Origin: Gemmatimonadota bacterium
GTDB taxonomy: Bacteria; Gemmatimonadota; Gemmatimonadetes; Longimicrobiales; Gaopeijiaceae
Direction of reading: 5' to 3'
Assembly: GCA_029262115.1 (NCBI GenBank)
Contig: JAJCZZ010000012.1
Span: 17,480 to 81,479 of the forward strand
DNA length: 64,000 bases
Shown: positions 51,952 through 61,161 of the stretch, piece after piece
How the letters are laid out: each line of letters opens with the position of its first letter
How positions within the stretch are numbered: the first letter of the stretch is position 1
Notes under the pieces: generated by a model
What the model was told of the DNA's origin: nothing
Seen by the model: only the letters and a program-made list of their open reading frames with translations
The model's database searches: none
Made by a program: the position numbers and the translations under genes

Positions 51952-53295
51952 GTGCGCCGTACGCTACCCTCGTTGCTCGCCACCGTGTCCGCCTTTTGTC
52001 TTGTCCCGCCGGGGTGTAGCACGGCGCACGCGCAGAGCTCGGTCGGCCCGGGGTCGATTCCGGCCCAGTCGAACGACCGTCCGCGGGCTCGGGACCTGGG
52101 GATGTCGATCGGGATCCTCCCCACCGGGACGCACAACGCCATCACGGACGTGGCCGGAGTCCGGGTCGGGCACGCCACCGTGATCGAAGGAAGCAACGTC
52201 CGCACGGGCGTGACCGCGGTGATCCCACACGGCGGGAATGCCTATCGGAGCCGCGTGCCCGCAGCCATCCACGTGGGCAACGGCTTCGGCAAGCTGGTGG
52301 GCGTGACGCAGGTGCAGGAGTTGGGCGAACTCGAGACGCCGATCCTGCTCACCTGCACGTTGTGCGTCTGGAAGGCCGCGGACGCGATGGTCGAGTGGAT
52401 GCTCGCAAAGGAGGGCATGGAGAACGTGTGCTCGCTGAACGCGGTGGTCGGCGAGACCAACGACGGGGGCTTGAACGACATTCGGTCCCGACCGATCCGG
52501 CCGGAGCACGTGGTCGCCGCCCTGGACGGCGCGACAGGCGGCCCCGTGGCGGAGGGCGTCGTGGGGGCCGGGACCGGGACGTCCGCGTTCGGATTCAAGG
52601 GCGGGATCGGCACGAGCAGCCGCGTTCTACCCGCCACCCTGGGCGGATACACCGTCGGAGTGCTGATCCAGAGCAACTTCGGCGGGATCCTCACGATGGG
52701 GGGCGCGCCCGTCGGTCAGGAGCTCGGGCGGTACGCCTTCCGCGATCAGGTGGGAGGGGGGGACGGGAACGGGCGGGACGGAGTGGACGCGGCGAATGCC
52801 ATGCGCGACGGGGCGGCAGCGCGCGATCGGCCGGCAGCGCGCGATCGGCCGGTCGACTCCCCGGGCGATCGGAGCGCCTCCGCCTGGCTCCCCGCCGAGG
52901 ACATCCAGGAGTGGGGCTCCATCATGATGGTCGTGGCCACCGACGCGCCGCTGTCCGACCGCAACCTCGAGCGCCTGGCCCGCAGGGCCATCATGGGGCT
53001 GGCCCGGACGGGATCGTACGCGAGCAACGGCTCCGGAGACTACGTGATCGCGTTCTCCACCGCGGAGGCGGTCCGTCGCTCATCGGACGGGCCCGTCCAG
53101 CAGGTGTCCGACCTTCAGAACGACCGGATGAGCGCCGTCTTTCTTGCGGCCGTCGAGGCCACCGAGGAGGCGATCTACAACTCGCTGTTGAAGGCCACCA
53201 CGGTCACCGGGAACGGACGGACCGTCGACGCGCTCCCGCTGCCTGAGACGGTGGAGATCCTCCGCCGCTACGGGGCGATTCCGGTGGGGCGGTGA
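51952..53295 (+). CDS. P1-family N-terminal nucleophile aminopeptidase (DmpA/BapA type)
   Basis: 447 residues from GTG 51952 with a GGAGG upstream. Signal peptide or lipobox (LVPPGCSTAHAQ) suggests export. The core matches DmpA: ITDVAGVRVGHATVI, NAVVGETNDGGLNDI, VGAGTGTSAFGFKGGIG, and the self-cleavage site Gly322/Ser323 in EWGSIMMVVATDAPL, which would release a beta chain of about 125 residues. Such enzymes remove N-terminal residues or beta-amino acids. A 40-residue Gly/Asp/Arg insertion just before the cleavage site is built from an 18-bp tandem duplication and is not family-typical. Confidence 0.9.
   Translation: MRRTLPSLLATVSAFCLVPPGCSTAHAQSSVGPGSIPAQSNDRPRARDLGMSIGILPTGTHNAITDVAGVRVGHATVIEGSNVRTGVTAVIPHGGNAYRSRVPAAIHVGNGFGKLVGVTQVQELGELETPILLTCTLCVWKAADAMVEWMLAKEGMENVCSLNAVVGETNDGGLNDIRSRPIRPEHVVAALDGATGGPVAEGVVGAGTGTSAFGFKGGIGTSSRVLPATLGGYTVGVLIQSNFGGILTMGGAPVGQELGRYAFRDQVGGGDGNGRDGVDAANAMRDGAAARDRPAARDRPVDSPGDRSASAWLPAEDIQEWGSIMMVVATDAPLSDRNLERLARRAIMGLARTGSYASNGSGDYVIAFSTAEAVRRSSDGPVQQVSDLQNDRMSAVFLAAVEATEEAIYNSLLKATTVTGNGRTVDALPLPETVEILRRYGAIPVGR
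52815..52850 (+). repeat. 18-bp perfect tandem duplication inside the DmpA-type gene
   Basis: GGCAGCGCGCGATCGGCC occurs twice in tandem (52815-52832 and 52833-52850), keeping the frame and encoding two AARDRP-like units in the linker before the self-cleavage site. It probably arose by slippage. Confidence 0.8.
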
Positions 53296-53321
53296 GCGGG
53301 GGCGGGATCGAGCGGACGTGG

Positions 53322-53451
53322 CGCAGGAGACTTCGGATTCGGGTGCCTGCGCGACGGCGAGAGTCGCGAGGAGTGGATGAAGCGCGCCGAAGATGCTCTC
53401 TACCTGGCCAAGGCGGAGGGGCGCAATCGGGTGCGCGCCGAGCAGGACTGA
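53322..53451 (+). pseudogene. C-terminal remnant of a GGDEF diguanylate cyclase
   Basis: About 40 codons ending at TGA 53449-53451. They read DFGFGCLRDGESREEWMKRA and EDALYLAKAEGRNRVRAEQD, which matches the end of GGDEF domains (the A-D-x-A-L-Y-x-A-K-x-x-G-R-N signature). The GGDEF active-site motif and everything before it are missing; upstream sequence directly abuts the peptidase stop. It is therefore a decayed fragment. Confidence 0.65.
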
Positions 53452-53494
53452 CTCCGGTGGCACATCGAGGCTCCACATCCGCCCGCGCGATCCG

Positions 53495-54670
53495 TCATCG
53501 CTCCATTTCGGGCAGCGCCGGGAGGCCCATCAGGAGCCTCCGCTCCCCGATGACCGCCGGCATGATTCCGAACGGCGTCGAGACTTCTCGCTGCAATCGA
53601 ATAGCCTCCCACAAGATCTCGAAGTACGCGACGTCGTAGCGTGATGGCTCGGCGGTGCGGGCGCACGGACCCATGGGCGACTCCATGCGGCATGTGTGGC
53701 CGGCACCCAGGACGTGGAGCATCTCGTGCATCATGACCGTTTGCCACGCGATGAGGCCGTCGGCAAGACGGAAGGGCTCGAATTCACCAAGGACCAGGAC
53801 CCCGCCGTTCAAGTAGCGCTGTCGCACGCGGAAGGCATCGAATCGACCCCCCGCGGTCCATCCACCTAAATCCTGCTCCCACTCGGAGCCGTCGTCTTCG
53901 AAGTGCAGGAATGCGCGCCACCCGGGCGGTTGCGCGGTGATTCGAATGGTCCCGGGGATCTCCCTTCCCTCGAACGGACCGGTGGGCACTGGCCACCATG
54001 CCGTGTCGGGGACGATCGGCTCGAAGAGGTCGATTCCGAACACCGACTCCATCCGGTCCAGCGCTTGCCAGATCGCCGACGAATCGGCGGCGGTCAGGTC
54101 ACGGTCGGAATTCTGTCGGTCCAGAGCCACCTTGGCGGGGAGCGCGTCTGTACGCCACGACATCAGGTCCAGGAAATACAGCTCGGGTGCCGCCCATGGA
54201 AAGGGTTGGCCCTGGAAGTAGCTGTAGAACGTCTGACTCGCGTTGTCGTTCACCACGATGTCGAGAGAAGTCTGGACGGACTGGCCGGCGTATTCCCCCC
54301 TCTGGATCGTCCAGACCCTCGGGATCATGACGACGTCGATCGCGGCGAGGTCGGCCACGTCGAAAGGATAGAGAAAAGGGTGGTACGAGGTCGTCGAAGG
54401 GCCGCCGATTCGCAGATCACCTTGCTCGCTGGCGGTGGTCACGGCAATGCGGAAGCTTCCGTCCGTACCGAGCTCGACCGAGTCCGGAGGAGAGCCGTCG
54501 GCCGGCTCCCACACGGCCCAGAGGGCGGAAAGGTCCGCGGGGCCGACCGGGTGCGCCTTCCCATTGATGGTCGCGATGGTCCGGGGCCCGGGATCGATCG
54601 CGTCACTCGAGCACGCAGCCATCAGCGCGAATGGCGTCATCATGAGCCGCAACACGGTTCGCCTTCTCAT
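53495..54670 (-). CDS. lipoprotein metalloprotease-like protein (HExxHxxGxxH)
   Basis: 391 residues from ATG 54670 with GGGAGGGG before it. The lipobox is in LRLMMTPFALMAAC. The C-terminal third contains VMMHEMLHVLGAGHTCRM, a full HExxHxxGxxH metzincin zinc motif, followed by SPMGPCA, where a Met-turn is expected. The N-terminal part (TIATINGKAHPVGPADLSAL) resembles a small beta domain. Probably a cell-surface protease; substrate unknown. The frame is open upstream to about 54973 without domain content. Confidence 0.75.
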   Translation of the reverse strand: MRRRTVLRLMMTPFALMAACSSDAIDPGPRTIATINGKAHPVGPADLSALWAVWEPADGSPPDSVELGTDGSFRIAVTTASEQGDLRIGGPSTTSYHPFLYPFDVADLAAIDVVMIPRVWTIQRGEYAGQSVQTSLDIVVNDNASQTFYSYFQGQPFPWAAPELYFLDLMSWRTDALPAKVALDRQNSDRDLTAADSSAIWQALDRMESVFGIDLFEPIVPDTAWWPVPTGPFEGREIPGTIRITAQPPGWRAFLHFEDDGSEWEQDLGGWTAGGRFDAFRVRQRYLNGGVLVLGEFEPFRLADGLIAWQTVMMHEMLHVLGAGHTCRMESPMGPCARTAEPSRYDVAYFEILWEAIRLQREVSTPFGIMPAVIGERRLLMGLPALPEMER

Positions 54671-54891
54671 TGCCCCTCCCAGAGTCGGGGTGTCGCCCGC
54701 GATGGCCGGCAGTACGTCGACGACGTGCACGTCGTTACCCATTTTGAGCTCGCTTCGCCCTTCAGGAGAGAGACATACCAACGGAACCCAACCCCATCGA
54801 GTCCCTACCTCGGGGTGAAGGGGTGGGTGGGGGTGTTTGTCGACGCCCCCGAGACCGACTAGGACGGGCTGAAAAACCTCCTCTGGGACGT

Positions 54892-55029
54892 ATGGAAGAT
54901 GAGCGTACTGAAGAAGCTCCTCGCTGCGCATCCGGAGCCGCCGGACGGGTGGTAGTGCTCCTCGTGGCCGCATCGGCGCTGGTCTTCCGCGCCTGTTACA
55001 AACCGACTACGCCGGGTGGCGGAGGGTAA
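54892..55029 (+). CDS. possible small membrane or lipoprotein-like peptide
   Basis: 45 residues (MEDERTEEAPRCASGAAGRV, then VVLLVAASALVFRACYKPTT and a Gly tail). One hydrophobic segment ends in RACYKP, loosely lipobox-like. GGGACGT precedes the ATG. It lies directly upstream of a lipoprotein gene on the same strand. No family recognised. Confidence 0.35.
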   Translation: MEDERTEEAPRCASGAAGRVVVLLVAASALVFRACYKPTTPGGGG

Positions 55030-55075
55030 AGCCGCACGAAACGCTGCATCGTTCTCCAAACAAGGAGGACGTGCT

Positions 55076-55756
55076 GTGAATCGACTAGGGTGGGTGTGGC
55101 TGTGTGCCGGAATGCTGTCGGGATGCTCAGGCTTCGTTCCCGTCCGATCGGGGGCCGTTCAGCCCGGCGCAGGATTGGACATCGGCGTCACGGTGGCGAC
55201 GCCGCCCGGGGATGAGGCTGCGTGGTTTTACTCGTTCGACTGTGCCGACGCGTGTGATCATGCGGTCCCTGCCCTCTCTCTCGGGGCGCGGTTCGGCTCC
55301 ACGCCGGAGAAGGGAGCCCCATTCGAGATCGGGGTCGGTCTCTCGGGCTTCTTCCCCTATCTCGACGGCTATGTGCAGCTCAAGGGCGACAAGTACCCGG
55401 CGGGGGTCGGCGCGCGGCTGGGTCTGACGCGTGGCTCGTGGTATGAGGATGTCATCTACGTCGCCTACGACATGAAGACGGGCATGGATCGTCGTGTCTT
55501 CATGACCAGTTCGTTATTCCGGCACGCCGGCACTTCACCCAACGGGGCGTCGAGGGGCAGTGTTCTCGCCGTCGCCCATGGTATCGGTGTGGAGATGGGC
55601 GGAATCGTACCCTCGGTGGCGCTGGCCGTGGGGCGCGTGGGTCGGTCGTCCGACTACCGCCCGCCCGGCTCGTCGGGCCGCCCCGTCACCCGGGTGTCAC
55701 CCACGGCCTTTGTCGTGGTCGGCATCAGCGGCAGGATCGGCGGGAAGGGTCGATAG
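55076..55756 (+). CDS. hypothetical lipoprotein, possibly outer-membrane associated
   Basis: 226 residues from GTG 55076; AAGGAGGACGTGCT is a strong ribosome binding site. The lipoprotein signal is NRLGWVWLCAGMLSGC. The rest alternates short strands and Gly-rich turns (GVGLSGFFPYLDGYVQLKGD, VGARLGLTRGSWYEDVIYVA), suggesting a small beta structure. No family recognised. The frame is open a further 20 codons upstream, but the signal peptide and ribosome binding site favour this start. Confidence 0.7.
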   Translation: MNRLGWVWLCAGMLSGCSGFVPVRSGAVQPGAGLDIGVTVATPPGDEAAWFYSFDCADACDHAVPALSLGARFGSTPEKGAPFEIGVGLSGFFPYLDGYVQLKGDKYPAGVGARLGLTRGSWYEDVIYVAYDMKTGMDRRVFMTSSLFRHAGTSPNGASRGSVLAVAHGIGVEMGGIVPSVALAVGRVGRSSDYRPPGSSGRPVTRVSPTAFVVVGISGRIGGKGR

Positions 55757-55830
55757 CGCTCGGGGGGTCGACTTCGACATCTTCTGGAGTAGCGAGATGG
55801 AGTGGCTGCCGTTCACACGCATGGGCTCGC

Positions 55831-57912
55831 TCAGTCCAGATCCGCCTCGTCCAACTCCAGTCCCCCTAGCCCCACCGCCTCCAGCAGCTTGAGCGCGTTG
55901 CGCGTCGTCGCGATCCCCTCCCGCAGCGTGTAATCGAAGCTCAGGCGGGTGCCGCCGGGCGCCTGCTCCACGTGCTCTCGGAAGTGGACGTCGTGCGCCC
56001 GGCCGGACAGGTCCTCGGTGTCGGCCAACCGGAGGTCGTGGGTGCTGACCGCCCCGATCGCACCGGCGGCCAGCAAGTGGCGGACGATCCCTCGTGCCGC
56101 GACCCGTCGCTCCGCGGTATTCGTCCCGTGGAGGATCTCATCGAGGAGGTACAGGACCGGGCGACCGCCCGGATCGTCCACCGACGCCGCTTCCACGATC
56201 GTGCGGACGCGCAGCAACTCCGCCATGAAGAGGCTCACTCCTTCCGCCAGCGAATCGTCGATGCGCATGCTGGTCCGGATGCGCACCGGCGGCAGATGCA
56301 TCTCGGACGCGCACACCGGCGCCCCTGCCTGTGCCAACACGGCGTTCGCGCCGATCGCGCGGAGCAGCGTGCTCTTTCCGGACATGTTCGAGCCGGTGAC
56401 CAGGAGGAACGTGTTCGGGGGTCCGACCGTCACGTCGTTGCGTACACATCCGGCCGGCGGAAGTAGAGGATGGCCGAGCGCGGTGGCCGAGAGCGCCATC
56501 CCGCCCGGCCCGGGCGGAACGAACGTCGGAAACACCCAGTCGGGGTGGTCGTGCGCGACGGCCGCGAGCGCGGACAACGCTTCCCACTCGCCCAGCGCCT
56601 CGATCCACCCCCGGGCCCGAGCCCCGTACCGCTGACGCCACCGGTCCAGCCTCACGCCCACATGGGCATCCAGGAGCAGCACCGGCGCCAGCGTCGCGTA
56701 CACCAAGTTCCGGCGGCTCTCCGCCGTGTCCAGCAGCCGGGACAGGCTCCCCAGTGCCTCGTGGGCGGTCCCGCCCTCCGTGCCGCCTTCCGTCCAACGA
56801 GACGACAGCAAGACCAGCGCCGGGGACGTCCACTTCCGGCCCTCCAGGAGTTCGAGCTGCGGCACGTAGGCGCGCAAGGGCGGACCCCCAGCGGTCGCCG
56901 CCCCGAAGTCGGCCCCGACCCCCTTCGTCACCCGACGGTACACCTCGAGCTGCGGCAGGGCGACCAGGAGCCACCAGGGTCGCCATCCCAGGAGAACGTC
57001 ACCGAGCACGGTCGCAAGGAGAAGCGCGGGGAGAAGCCAACTCGCTATCCGAATCCACCGTGCACCGACCAGCCAGGGGTCACCCTCTGCCCAGCGCAGG
57101 AATGCGGACAGGCCGTCGAGACGGTCCGGCGCGTCAATCCGACCGAGCGCGGTCAGGTCGTGGCGCAGATCGACCTCGGGGGCCAACTCCGAGACGGCGT
57201 CTCTGCGGGCCACCGCGTCGTGCGCGCTGCCCTCCTGCAGGAGCCACCCGCGCAGGAGTGATCGCCCATGCTCCGACGTGACGGGCCCCGCCAGTCGAAT
57301 CAGGGACGCTCGCCCGGTCACGTCCAGGTCGCGCGCGTACGCATGCCCCGGATCCACGTCCGGTTCGAGGCGCTCGCCCTCCGGGAGCGCCCGGTCGAGC
57401 TCCGCCCACGCGCGATCGAGTCGGAGCAGCCCTTCGGCCGCGACCGCAGCCAGCGCTTCGTTCCACAGGAGTTCTCGGCGGATCCTCCGATGCGCGGCCA
57501 CCTCGACCAGGAAAACCACGGAGAGGACGGCGGCCACCACCAACGCAGCGGTCTCCGTAGCCCCGTCCGCCAGATCGAAGACGAGGAGGGCGCCCGCGAC
57601 CGCGAGGAACGTCCCGACTCGCAGCGTGGACATACGCGTCGATCGGGCCCGGGCGTCCGCCACCAACCGCTCGTGGTCGTCTCGCCTCCGCGTGTACTCC
57701 TGACGCGGTGCCGACGGGGATGCTCCCCCAACGAGAGCCGCCACGGGGGCCGACACCGCCCCGCTGGGGGAATCCGCCCGCTGTGGGGAAGCCGCCGCAT
57801 GCGGAGAATCCGGCGCGCGAGGAGAATCCGCCGCAGGAGGGGAAGCCGCCGCAGGAGCGTCCGCTTCCACACCCTTGCTACTGCCTTCCCTGTCGGGGCG
57901 CTCGCGCTTCAC
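55831..57912 (-). CDS. MutS-like membrane ATPase (MutS-related family)
   Basis: 693 residues. An Ala/Pro/Ser-rich N-terminal stretch of about 65 residues with ADSPxxADSP-like repeats is followed by membrane helices at about 98-135 (TFLAVAGALLVFDLADGATE) and about 275-310. MutS core and ATPase domains follow: Walker A VTGSNMSGKSTLLRAIGANA, LLDEILHGTNTAERRVAARG, and GAVSTHDLRLADTEDL. It lacks the MutS mismatch-recognition domain and so is not a repair MutS; a role at the membrane is unknown. Its ATG overlaps the serA stop (ATGA), so it ends the dCMP deaminase/serine operon. Confidence 0.85.
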   Translation of the reverse strand: MKRERPDREGSSKGVEADAPAAASPPAADSPRAPDSPHAAASPQRADSPSGAVSAPVAALVGGASPSAPRQEYTRRRDDHERLVADARARSTRMSTLRVGTFLAVAGALLVFDLADGATETAALVVAAVLSVVFLVEVAAHRRIRRELLWNEALAAVAAEGLLRLDRAWAELDRALPEGERLEPDVDPGHAYARDLDVTGRASLIRLAGPVTSEHGRSLLRGWLLQEGSAHDAVARRDAVSELAPEVDLRHDLTALGRIDAPDRLDGLSAFLRWAEGDPWLVGARWIRIASWLLPALLLATVLGDVLLGWRPWWLLVALPQLEVYRRVTKGVGADFGAATAGGPPLRAYVPQLELLEGRKWTSPALVLLSSRWTEGGTEGGTAHEALGSLSRLLDTAESRRNLVYATLAPVLLLDAHVGVRLDRWRQRYGARARGWIEALGEWEALSALAAVAHDHPDWVFPTFVPPGPGGMALSATALGHPLLPPAGCVRNDVTVGPPNTFLLVTGSNMSGKSTLLRAIGANAVLAQAGAPVCASEMHLPPVRIRTSMRIDDSLAEGVSLFMAELLRVRTIVEAASVDDPGGRPVLYLLDEILHGTNTAERRVAARGIVRHLLAAGAIGAVSTHDLRLADTEDLSGRAHDVHFREHVEQAPGGTRLSFDYTLREGIATTRNALKLLEAVGLGGLELDEADLD

Positions 57913-59507
57913 TCCAGCCGAACCACGACGGCCGACGTGACTTCGTCCAGGTCGAGGAGCGCCTCTCGCAGGGACGGGTCGATGTCGCCGTCCACGACAA
58001 TGGCCGCGAGCGCGGGACCGCCACGTGACAGTCGGGCCTGGTGGTACTCGGCGATGTTGACCCCGTGGCCGCCAAGCAGCGTACCGACCCGGCCGATGAC
58101 CCCTGGAACGTCGAGATTCTTCAGGACGAGTAGCGTCCCGTCGGGCACGACGTTCACGTGGTAGTCACCGATCCGGACGATGCGTGGGTGGGCGTCCCCG
58201 AGGAGGGCGCCCGCCAGCTTCAGGTCGCCGTCCTCGGCCTTCACCACGATCTCGACGAACTCGGTGTAGTCGGCGTGGCGGGCGAGCTGGGTCCTCGCGA
58301 CCCCGATCCCACGCTGCTTGGCCAGGTGAGGCGCGCTCACGAAGTTGACCTGGTCGACGCCCAGGATGTTCTCGAGCAGCCCCACCTTCACGAACGCGGA
58401 CAGAGGACGGAGCGCTTCGTCCGTGTCGCCGTGATAGCGCACATCGATCCCCTCCAGGCCGCCGGGGGCCAGGGCGCACCCGAGCCGGCCCAGCCGCCGG
58501 CCGAGATCGAAGAGCGGCGCGAGGGCGCGCATGGCTTCGCCGCCGATAGCCGGAGCGTTGAGCGCCTTGGACAGGTCGCCGTCCGCGAGCGCCGCACGCA
58601 CGCCCTCCGCGATCTCCTGGGCGACCAACTCCTGGGCCTCGTCCGTCGAAGCGCCGAGGTGTGGCGTCAGGATCAGGTTGGGCGCCTCCCGGAGGGGAGA
58701 ATCCGCGGGTAGCGGCTCGTCGGCGAAGACATCGAGTGCGGCGCCGGCCACCTGGCCAGTCGTGAGCGCCTCGGCCAACGCCACCTCGTCGACCACCCCG
58801 CCCCGCGCGACGTTGACGATGTACGCGCCTCGCTTCATCCGTCCGAGGACAGGCCCATCGACCATGTGCCGCGTGGCGGCGGTCAGAGGAACATGGAACG
58901 AGAAGACGTCCGCCCGCTCGATCAACTCGTCGAAGGTGGCTCGCTCGATCCGGAGGTCCTGCGCCCGCTCGTCCGTCAGGTACGGATCGAAGGCGAGCAC
59001 CCGCATGCCGAACGCCCGGCACCGCGTGGCCACTTCCCCACCGATCCGCCCGGCGCCAACGAGCCCGAGCGTCTTGCCGCGGAGCTCCGTGCCCCGGAAG
59101 CGCGCCCTCGTCCATTCACCGCGACGGACCGACTGGTCCGCGGCGGCGACGCCGCGCACGGCCGCCAGCATCAGCGCCAGCGTGAGTTCCGCGGCCGACA
59201 CGGTGTTTCCGGCCGGGGCGTTGATGACCGCGACCCCCCGAGCCGTCGCGCCCTCGAGGTCGATGTTGTCGACGCCCACGCCGGCCCGGCCGACGACCCT
59301 CAGGGAGGTCGCCGCTGCCAGCAGCTCCTCGCGCACCTTGGTCGCGCTACGCACCACGAGGCCGTGGGCACTCCCCAGCGCCGCAGCGAAGGCCGGGTCG
59401 GACGAGTCGTCGATCTTCACGATGTCGAACCGGTCGTCGGCCCGCAGGGGCTCCAGCCCCGATTCGGACACCTTGTCCGTGACCAGCACCGTGAACCGTT
59501 CGCTCAC
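57909..59507 (-). CDS. serA: D-3-phosphoglycerate dehydrogenase
   Basis: 532 residues, the long SerA form. Substrate domain with INAPAGNTVSAAELTLALML; Rossmann NAD site GLVGAGRIGGEVATRC; active-site Arg in NVARGGVVDEVAL, the Glu that follows in the nucleotide domain, and His in LTPHLGASTDEAQELVAQ. An intervening ASB-like domain (about 325-445) follows, then a C-terminal ACT domain (LKNLDVPGVIGRVGTLLGGH) that probably senses serine. It oxidises 3-phosphoglycerate to 3-phosphohydroxypyruvate, the first step of serine synthesis. Both ends overlap neighbours by 4 bp. Confidence 0.95.
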   Translation of the reverse strand: MSERFTVLVTDKVSESGLEPLRADDRFDIVKIDDSSDPAFAAALGSAHGLVVRSATKVREELLAAATSLRVVGRAGVGVDNIDLEGATARGVAVINAPAGNTVSAAELTLALMLAAVRGVAAADQSVRRGEWTRARFRGTELRGKTLGLVGAGRIGGEVATRCRAFGMRVLAFDPYLTDERAQDLRIERATFDELIERADVFSFHVPLTAATRHMVDGPVLGRMKRGAYIVNVARGGVVDEVALAEALTTGQVAGAALDVFADEPLPADSPLREAPNLILTPHLGASTDEAQELVAQEIAEGVRAALADGDLSKALNAPAIGGEAMRALAPLFDLGRRLGRLGCALAPGGLEGIDVRYHGDTDEALRPLSAFVKVGLLENILGVDQVNFVSAPHLAKQRGIGVARTQLARHADYTEFVEIVVKAEDGDLKLAGALLGDAHPRIVRIGDYHVNVVPDGTLLVLKNLDVPGVIGRVGTLLGGHGVNIAEYHQARLSRGGPALAAIVVDGDIDPSLREALLDLDEVTSAVVVRLE

Positions 59508-60610
59508 CGAAGCACGTCCCCGAGCACGTCCAAGAGCTCCTCCAACTCGTTGACCGTGTGGTCACCCATATGACCGATCCGGATGGTCGCGCCCTTCAGC
59601 TTGCCGTACCCTCCCCCGATCACCCAGCCACGGTCCGCCATCGCCTTGACCACCGCGGGCCCCCCGGTCTCGTCCGGGAGACAGACGCAGGTGACCGTCG
59701 GTGCCCGGCTGCCCTCCGGAGCGAGCACGGACACGTCCACGCCGGAGCCGTGCATCTCGTCGACCCAGGCCCACGTTCTTCGTGCCATGTCCAGATGGCG
59801 TTGCCAACGGCCCTCCATCGTCTCCTCCCCAATGGCGGCGAGCTGGGTCTTCAGCGCGTACAGGAGGGAGAGCGGCGGCGTGGTCGGTGTCTGCAGCTTT
59901 TCCATATTCGCGGCATATTCAACGAGGTCGAAGTACATGCCCCGGCCCGGCGCCTTCTCGGCACGCGCCATCATCGCGTCGGACGCCACCGAAAACGCCA
60001 TCCCCGGGGGAAGCGCCATCGCCTTTTGCGACCCCGTCAGGACGAAGTCGGGCCCCCACGCGTCGGTGCGCATCTCGGCACCGCCGACTCCCGTGACCGA
60101 ATCGACGAGCAGGAGGGTGCCCGGGTGCTCGCGCACGACCCGGGCAATGGCCTCGATGTCGTTCAGCGCACCGGTCGACGTCTCCGAGTGGACCACGGTC
60201 ACGGCTTCGTAGTCACGGGCCGCGAGGCGCTGAGAGATTCGGTCAGGATACTGAGACTCACCCCACGGCACGGACAACACTTCGACGTCCAGGCCGCACG
60301 CCCTGCCTATGGCTTCGAAGCGCTCGCCGAACGCTCCGTTGGTGAGCGCCAGAATGCACCCGGGCCCGCTGTTTCGGACGGCCGCCTCCATGAAGCCGGT
60401 GGCCGACGCCCCGGCGATGAACACCGGCCGCTCGGTACGAAAGACGTCCTTCAGTCCCTTCTGCAACTCCTCCATCAGCGCCTGGATGCCCGGACCGCGG
60501 TGCCCCATCATCGCGGCGGTCTGTGCCTCGAGGACTTCCCGTCTGACCGCGGTCGGGCCCGGCAGGAAGAAGCGTCCGAACGGAGGAGAGGCGGTACGGT
60601 CGCCGCTCAC
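59504..60610 (-). CDS. class V aminotransferase (serine-pyruvate / alanine-glyoxylate type), likely serving as phosphoserine aminotransferase
   Basis: 368 residues from GTG 60610, whose GTGA overlaps the dCMP deaminase stop. Fold-type I PLP enzyme: RFFLPGPTAVRREVLEAQ, GASATGFMEAAV, HSETSTGALNDIEAIA, Asp170 (LLLVDSVTGVGG) and the PLP Lys196 in LTGSQKAMALPPGM. Sequence type is the alanine-glyoxylate/serine-pyruvate family rather than classical SerC. Overlap with serA suggests it supplies the transamination step of serine synthesis, as reported for such enzymes in some bacteria lacking SerC. Confidence 0.88.
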   Translation of the reverse strand: MSGDRTASPPFGRFFLPGPTAVRREVLEAQTAAMMGHRGPGIQALMEELQKGLKDVFRTERPVFIAGASATGFMEAAVRNSGPGCILALTNGAFGERFEAIGRACGLDVEVLSVPWGESQYPDRISQRLAARDYEAVTVVHSETSTGALNDIEAIARVVREHPGTLLLVDSVTGVGGAEMRTDAWGPDFVLTGSQKAMALPPGMAFSVASDAMMARAEKAPGRGMYFDLVEYAANMEKLQTPTTPPLSLLYALKTQLAAIGEETMEGRWQRHLDMARRTWAWVDEMHGSGVDVSVLAPEGSRAPTVTCVCLPDETGGPAVVKAMADRGWVIGGGYGKLKGATIRIGHMGDHTVNELEELLDVLGDVLR

Positions 60611-61125
60611 CGCCACTCGCCCCTCCACCGGTTGTAGTGAACGACCTGTACGCCGCCCTTCTGCAGGACCTCCAGCCCTTTCGGGTCGCGGTACGCGTCA
60701 CGGAAGAACACGTACGAGATGTTGGCCTGGATCATGAGCTTCGCACACATCGGACAGGGACTCGCGGACACGAAGGCGACCTTGTCGCGCACATGGCCGG
60801 CCGCCTTCACCAACGCGTTCATCTCCGAGTGGATGCAGCCGCACTTCCCGACCTCGGGGGAGTCGCACTCGTTCGGAAAGCCGCGGGCGTTTCCGTTGTA
60901 TCCGATGGCGAGAACGTTCTCCAGCCGGGGATCGGTGAGGACCGTGCCCACCTGAAGGCGCGAGCAGGTGCTCCGCTTGGCCAACTCCTCGGCCATGCGC
61001 ATGTAGACTTCGAAGAGCGGAGGACGGTCCGCGGGGTCCACCGCCGCAACGAAGTCGTCGGGCACCTCGACGATGTTCAGCGGATGCGTGTTCTCGGGCA
61101 CGCCGTCCTTGTAAATGACGGGCAT
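60607..61125 (-). CDS. deoxycytidylate (dCMP) deaminase
   Basis: 172 residues from ATG 61125, which has GGAG nine bases before it; an ATG five codons upstream is also possible. Zinc deaminase motif His99-Ser-Glu101 (CGCIHSEMNALVKAA) with Cys124/Cys127 (SPCPMCAKLMIQ), GYNGNARGFPNECDSP and TCSRLQVGTVLTD as in dCMP deaminases. It converts dCMP to dUMP for thymidylate synthesis in the cytoplasm. It is the first gene of an overlapping four-gene unit with the aminotransferase, SerA and the MutS-like ATPase. The supply of serine-derived C1 units for dTMP is a possible link. Confidence 0.9.
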   Translation of the reverse strand: MPVIYKDGVPENTHPLNIVEVPDDFVAAVDPADRPPLFEVYMRMAEELAKRSTCSRLQVGTVLTDPRLENVLAIGYNGNARGFPNECDSPEVGKCGCIHSEMNALVKAAGHVRDKVAFVSASPCPMCAKLMIQANISYVFFRDAYRDPKGLEVLQKGGVQVVHYNRWRGEWR

Positions 61126-61161
61126 CGATCCAAACTCCATGCGGAAAAAAGATGACGGATT

